NCBI GenBank assembly: GCA_963821935.1
Contig: CAWGFM010000005.1
Location: 124,001-188,000, forward strand
From: JAOUEA01 sp963821935
Lineage (GTDB): Bacteria > Actinomycetota > UBA4738 > HRBIN12
DNA length: 64,000 nt
Reading direction: 5' to 3'
Part shown: piece by piece, positions 60,716-64,000 of the stretch
How the letters are laid out: the number at the start of each line of letters is the position of its first letter
Position numbering within the stretch: position 1 is the first letter of the stretch
Notes under the pieces: generated by a model
Database searches by the model: none
The model's input: the letters and a program-made list of their open reading frames with translations, nothing else
What the model was told of the DNA's origin: nothing
Program-made: the position numbers and the translations under genes

Positions 60716-62401
60716 ATGGCGGGCGAGGAGCGCGAGCGGCGGTTCCGCTCGGCGTTGTCTCATCGCGACTACCGGTTCTTGCTTTCGAGCCTCGCGATCT
60801 CGGATACGGGGAGCTGGCTCTACGCCGCGGCGACCATCATCTACATCCTCGACGCGACCGGTTCGGCGGCGTGGGTGGGCGCAGCAGCCGTGATCAGGCT
60901 CTTGCCCTTCATCCTGTTCGAACCATTGGGAGGCGCGATCGCGGACAAGTACGACCGGCGCAAGTTGATGATCATGCTGGACCTTGCGCGGGCCGGTGTG
61001 ATGCTCATCATGGCCGTGATCACCTTCTCGGACTCCAAGCTGGCGGTCGTCGCGGTGATCGCCCTGACGTTGGTCAACAACGTCTTCGCCGCGCCGTACT
61101 ACCCCGCCGTCACCGCGGTGACCCCTTCCATCGTCCCGGAACGCGACCTCGCCGCTGCCAACGCATTGTCGGGCACGATCGACAACTTCGCGCTGGCCTT
61201 CGGGCCTGCGTTGTCGGCGATCCTGCTGTTGCTCGGACCGGTGCCGATCGCGATCGGCGTCAACGCGGCCACATTCCTGCTATCGGCATTCCTGGTGTCG
61301 CGCATGCGTGTGCGCGGCAAAGTCGGTGAGGTCGAAGCCGAATCCTCGCTCTTCCGGCAGATCGCATCGGGAGCCAGAGCCATCCGCGGTTCGCAGGAAG
61401 CGATCTTGCTCGTCGGCCTGGCGGGAGCCTTCGGGCTCACGTTCGGCCAGGAGATCGTGCTGTTCGGACCGATCGCCGAGGACTTTCTCGGACTGGGATA
61501 CGACGCCACCGGCTGGTTGTTCGCGGCACCGGGCGTCGGCGGCATCGTGGTGGTTGCGCTGGCCGCGAGGTTGGCCAGCCGGGCGCGCACGGCGGCCATC
61601 CTCACCGCTGCCACCTTCGTCTCGGGCATCCCACTGACGACGCTGGCCTTCGTGCACGAGCCGGCGGCGGCCTTCCTGTTGCTGACGGTGGAGGGAGCGG
61701 CGGTGATCATCGCTGACGTCGTCTCCACGACTACCTTGCAACGCGTCGTGCCGAACGACCGCGTGGGCAGCGCATTCGGCATCCTTGGAGCGGTGACGGT
61801 CATCGGGATGGCGGTTGGTTCACTGATCGCACCCCTTACGATCGAGGTGTTCGGTCTTTCGATCGCCACAGCGATCGGCGGCGGGGTGCTTCTTGTCCTG
61901 ACGCTCTATCTGCTGCCTAGAGCTCGGGGCATCGATCATAGGGCGTCAGCGCGAGTGCGCGAGTTGGCGCCCCGAGTGGCCTTGTTGGAGCAGCTGGGCA
62001 TCTTCGAAGGCACTTCTCCGCAGCAACTCGAAGCACTGGCTGCGGTTGTATCCGAGGAACGGGTTGAACCGGGGGCGGCGGTGATCCGCGAAGGCGACGA
62101 GCCAGACGATCTGTTCGCGATCGTTGCTGGCACCCTCGATGTCCACACGGGTGAGGGTGTCGACGAACGGGTGATCGCGAGGCTGGACGATGGCGACTAC
62201 TTCGGCGAGATCGGTTTGCTGGACAGGCGCCCGCGGACCGCGACCGTCATCGCGACGACCCACTGCGTGCTCTACCGGATCCCGGGCGAGGACTTCCTGC
62301 GGATCGTGAACGAGGGACCCCGACTATCCCCCACCCTTGTCTCCGTGGTCGCGAACAGGCTGGCGGCCTCGAACCCGTACGACGAGCTGGGTCACTCCTA
62401 G
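60716..62401 (+). CDS. MFS transporter fused to a cyclic-nucleotide-binding domain
   Basis: A 561-residue protein. Residues about 15-415 form an MFS_3-type transporter with about 11-12 hydrophobic segments and GGAIADKYDRRKLMI (motif A, G-x3-D-x-x-G-R-like loop). Residues about 430-550 form a cNMP-binding domain with GDEPDDLFAIVAGTL and YFGEIGLLDRRPRTATV, the phosphate-binding cassette. Such fusions suggest ligand-gated efflux or uptake. A TTG start 12 codons upstream is the alternative, but it would be read from inside the promoter. Confidence 0.85.
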   Translation: MAGEERERRFRSALSHRDYRFLLSSLAISDTGSWLYAAATIIYILDATGSAAWVGAAAVIRLLPFILFEPLGGAIADKYDRRKLMIMLDLARAGVMLIMAVITFSDSKLAVVAVIALTLVNNVFAAPYYPAVTAVTPSIVPERDLAAANALSGTIDNFALAFGPALSAILLLLGPVPIAIGVNAATFLLSAFLVSRMRVRGKVGEVEAESSLFRQIASGARAIRGSQEAILLVGLAGAFGLTFGQEIVLFGPIAEDFLGLGYDATGWLFAAPGVGGIVVVALAARLASRARTAAILTAATFVSGIPLTTLAFVHEPAAAFLLLTVEGAAVIIADVVSTTTLQRVVPNDRVGSAFGILGAVTVIGMAVGSLIAPLTIEVFGLSIATAIGGGVLLVLTLYLLPRARGIDHRASARVRELAPRVALLEQLGIFEGTSPQQLEALAAVVSEERVEPGAAVIREGDEPDDLFAIVAGTLDVHTGEGVDERVIARLDDGDYFGEIGLLDRRPRTATVIATTHCVLYRIPGEDFLRIVNEGPRLSPTLVSVVANRLAASNPYDELGHS

Positions 62402-62406
62402 CAAGC

Positions 62407-62430
62407 GAAAAGCCGCCCGAGGGCGGCCTC
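62407..62430 (-). terminator. Intrinsic terminator of the repeat-protein gene
   Basis: On the minus strand a GCCGCC/GGCGGC stem with a 4-base loop (7 bp if a 2-base loop is allowed) is followed by TTTTCGCTT. It lies about 30 bases past the stop of the repeat-protein gene and just after the convergent MFS stop, so it may serve both. Confidence 0.7.
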
Positions 62431-62461
62431 TCGCTGAGTGTCCAGTCTCGTTCTCTTGGAC

Positions 62462-62869
62462 CTAGCCCTCGGTGTCGTCTTCGGCGAGACGGGGGCCCCT
62501 GAGCTGCTGACCCTCGGTGTCGTCTTCGGCGAGACGGGGGCCCCTGAGCTGCTGACCCTCGGTGTCGTCTTCGGCGAGACGGGGGCCCCTGAGCTGCTGA
62601 CCCTCGGTGTCGTCTTCGGCGAGACGGGGGTTCCTGAGCTTCTGGCCCTCGGCGTCGTCTTCGGCGAGACGGGGGTTCCTGAGCTTCTGGCCCTCGGCGT
62701 CGTCTTCGGCGAGACGGGGGTTCCTGAGCTTCTGGCCCTCGGCGTCGTCTTCGGCGAGACGGGGGTTCCTGAGCTTCTGGCCCTCGGCGTCTTCCTCGTC
62801 CAGCCTCGGGTGGCGCCGCTGCTGACCCTCAGCGTCATCCTGGCCTTCGCGGATCTCCTGGTCCGACAT
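62462..62869 (-). CDS. Acidic tandem-repeat protein (15-residue repeats)
   Basis: A 135-residue protein made of a short N-terminus (MSDQEIREGQ) and eight 15-residue repeats plus a partial ninth, consensus (D/E)D(A/T)EGQ(K/Q)LR(N/G)PRLAE. There are no Cys, Trp or membrane segments. ATG 62869 follows AAGGAGG at ideal spacing, and a terminator follows the gene, so the minus-strand reading is the real one. Short actinobacterial proteins with repeated E-D-D-V-E-G-H motifs come to mind as distant relatives, but no function is established. A GAF gene and an S8 protease gene lie divergent to it. Confidence 0.75.
   Translation of the reverse strand: MSDQEIREGQDDAEGQQRRHPRLDEEDAEGQKLRNPRLAEDDAEGQKLRNPRLAEDDAEGQKLRNPRLAEDDAEGQKLRNPRLAEDDTEGQQLRGPRLAEDDTEGQQLRGPRLAEDDTEGQQLRGPRLAEDDTEG
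62471..62785. repeat. Seven near-identical 45-bp tandem repeats
   Basis: Unit starts at 62471, 62516, 62561, 62606, 62651, 62696 and 62741, with a divergent eighth at 62786-62830. They fall into two blocks: three units coding for the T/Q/G variant and four for the A/K/N variant. The near identity, including synonymous positions, points to recent duplication. Confidence 0.9.
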
Positions 62870-62944
62870 GTCGACCCTCCTTCTGGGTGGGAGTCCTTCT
62901 TCTGGGACTCACTCTCCTCCTGCATAGTCGTCCGTGCAACCCGC

Positions 62945-62957
62945 GGTGACTGTCACC
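62945..62957. promoter_or_regulatory. Palindrome between divergent repeat-protein and GAF genes
   Basis: GGTGAC-T-GTCACC is a perfect 6-bp inverted repeat in the 62870-63030 divergent intergenic region. It is a possible operator affecting both genes. No clear -35/-10 pair is visible around it. Confidence 0.4.
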
Positions 62958-63030
62958 TACGCGACAGCGAGGTTGTCGGGTTCTCGACAGGGTTCCGATG
63001 CATACCATCGCGGGGTAGCATCGCCCCTCG

Positions 63031-63777
63031 ATGCCAGACGATTCCCGGACCTTCGACGAGCTGGCGCAAGTGGCCGCAGACCTCGGTCCCGCGATCGAGC
63101 CGCCCGGCTATCAGGACCTGCTGGAATGGATCGCTCGGACCGTCCGCGAGGTCACCGGCGCAGCCGCCGCTTCGATCGCGGTGTTGAACGAGCGCACCGA
63201 GATGCTCACGTTCGTCGCTGCGTCTGGAACAGCGAGCGCACAGGTCGTGGGCATCGAGATGGATGCCGGCAAGGGCATCGCTGGGTGGGCCATCGCATCG
63301 GGCCAGTCGATCACGATCTCGGATGCCCCCAGCGACCCTCGATGGGCGGCCGACGTCGCCGCCAAGACCGGCTACACGCCCAACTCGGTGTTCGCGATCC
63401 CGTTGGAATCCGACGCTGGCATGATGGGAGTCATGGAGATCCTGGACGCCGAGGAGGGCCGGGACCAGGCACATGACGAGTCGCGGTTGGTCTCTTCGCT
63501 GGCGTATCAGGCGGCGGTGGCGATCGAGACGACCAGGCTATTCAGCGACCTCGGACGCGTGCTGTTCCGAGCGGCAGCCAACGCGACCGGCGACGCCGAT
63601 GGCGACCTGAAGGCCGCGCTGGAGCGAACGGCGGAACGCTCCCGAGGCACCACCAAGGAGCTCGCAGAGCTCTTGGAGCTCTTCCACGAGATCGGACGGC
63701 TCGGCTCGGGCGAACGTGCCGCGGCCACCGACCTGCTGTACACCTTCCTGGAATACGCGCAGGGGAACCGGGGCTAG
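63031..63777 (+). CDS. GAF-domain protein
   Basis: A 248-residue soluble protein. A GAF domain occupies about 25-175, with IARTVREVTGAAAASIAVLNE, GKGIAGWAIASGQSITISDAPSDPRWAADVAAKTGY and SVFAIPLESDAGMMGVMEILDA. A helical tail of about 70 residues follows (ERTAERSRGTTKELAELLELF). No output domain is present, so it may act by binding a partner. It precedes the S8 protease gene by only 3 bases, so the two are co-transcribed. Confidence 0.82.
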   Translation: MPDDSRTFDELAQVAADLGPAIEPPGYQDLLEWIARTVREVTGAAAASIAVLNERTEMLTFVAASGTASAQVVGIEMDAGKGIAGWAIASGQSITISDAPSDPRWAADVAAKTGYTPNSVFAIPLESDAGMMGVMEILDAEEGRDQAHDESRLVSSLAYQAAVAIETTRLFSDLGRVLFRAAANATGDADGDLKAALERTAERSRGTTKELAELLELFHEIGRLGSGERAAATDLLYTFLEYAQGNRG

Positions 63778-63780
63778 CCC

Positions 63781-64000
63781 ATGCGACCCGCATGGTCGTG
63801 GGCGTTCCAACCGGGAGCCCTGCATGAAGTGGACATCGACCTCCCCCACCAGATCACGCCGGAATGGGCCTGGGGCGAGAGCACCGGCCGTGGTGTCAAG
63901 GTGGCGGTGCTTGACTCAGGGATCGATGCGTCGCACCCGTGGGTTCGATCGGTCGAGGGCGGCGTCGCGCTGGAGTACGATCCCGAAGCCGCCGGCGGCG
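63781..64000 (+). CDS. Subtilisin-like S8 serine protease (5' part only)
   Basis: The first 73 residues of an S8 peptidase; the gene runs out of the window. GRGVKVAVLDSGIDASHPWV is the catalytic-Asp segment. The N-terminus (MRPAWSWAFQPGALHEVD) is not a signal peptide, so the protein is probably cytoplasmic. It starts 3 bases after the GAF gene. The His and Ser catalytic residues lie beyond the edge. Confidence 0.85.
   Translation, partial: MRPAWSWAFQPGALHEVDIDLPHQITPEWAWGESTGRGVKVAVLDSGIDASHPWVRSVEGGVALEYDPEAAGG

Noticed and set aside
62471..62785. Possible CRISPR array
   Set aside because: The 45-bp units are contiguous, without unique spacers, and keep a reading frame; it is a coding tandem repeat.
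62438..63187. Plus-strand reading of the repeat region (hydrophobic LGVVFGETG-type repeats)
   Set aside because: No ribosome site and it overlaps the GAF gene start; the minus-strand frame has an ideal Shine-Dalgarno sequence and a terminator.
1..64000. tRNA, rRNA, IS or prophage signatures
   Set aside because: Scanned the intergenic gaps; none shows a cloverleaf, transposase or integrase gene, or terminal inverted repeats. Short gaps leave little room for RNA genes; a tRNAscan/Infernal run would be decisive.

Overview
The window is a GC-rich, densely coded piece of a chromosome. It most likely comes from a little-studied or uncultured member of the Actinomycetota. The evidence is a WhiB regulator, a DUF3499 protein beside phosphomannomutase, a DUF5719/glycosyltransferase pair, a fused FbiC with FbiA and CofE (coenzyme F420), an LCP ligase, an RskA-type anti-sigma factor and an AAC(2')-I-type acetyltransferase. 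No class can be assigned from sequence reading alone. I see no rRNA, tRNA, IS element, prophage or CRISPR array, and no gene-free stretch longer than about 250 bases.

Layout. (1) 1-8.4 kb, minus strand: phosphomannomutase (cut by the window edge), small zinc proteins, an L,D-transpeptidase, a DUF5719 secreted protein coupled to a giant GT2 membrane glycosyltransferase, a Lys/Ala-rich histone-H1-like protein and WhiB. (2) 8.6-12.8 kb: F420 genes fbiC divergent from fbiA-cofE. (3) 12.9-16.4 kb: two DUF3105 proteins and a SpoIID/LytB-LGFP wall protein. (4) 16.5-32.8 kb, minus strand: a long, tightly overlapping surface-polysaccharide operon. It holds an LCP ligase, rmlA, rmlB, rmlD, several GT4/GT2 glycosyltransferases, a Wzm/Wzt ABC exporter, an SMR-type carrier, a methyltransferase, a phosphoesterase lipoprotein, an AAC(2')-like acetyltransferase and a nucleotidyltransferase. 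With the phosphomannomutase it should supply dTDP-sugar and GDP-mannose precursors, polymerise and export a glycan, and ligate it to the wall. (5) 32.9-39.3 kb: a degenerate GGDEF protein, an ECF sigma/anti-sigma pair, aconitase, a thioesterase and a lipoprotein. (6) 39.4-45.8 kb: a four-gene DNA end-processing operon, NurA-like, HerA-like, SbcD and SbcC, resembling the archaeal HerA-NurA-Mre11-Rad50 arrangement. (7) 45.9-48.9 kb: a membrane-bound, coiled-coil, histidine-kinase-like protein that has lost its phospho-accepting histidine. (8) 48.9-58.3 kb: acyl-CoA metabolism (thiolase, methylmalonyl-CoA epimerase, crotonyl-CoA carboxylase/reductase-like enzyme, propionyl-CoA carboxylase beta), interrupted by an FtsH-like protease, an Fe-S PD-(D/E)XK nuclease, a DUF2087 regulator and a lysozyme-like secreted protein. 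(9) 58.3-64 kb: cupin, GT4, GT2, an MFS-cNMP fusion, a 15-residue tandem-repeat acidic protein, a GAF protein and the start of a cytoplasmic subtilisin-like protease.

Four genes (L,D-transpeptidase, cofE, sbcC and the kinase-like gene, the last twice) are each broken by what looks like one extra base while the protein family continues in the next frame. This repeated pattern suggests indel errors in the assembly more than real gene decay. These genes are annotated at full span and marked.

The most promising material for follow-up is the NurA-HerA-SbcCD operon with its unusual HerA P-loop, the repeat protein next to the S8 protease, and the degenerate signalling proteins.
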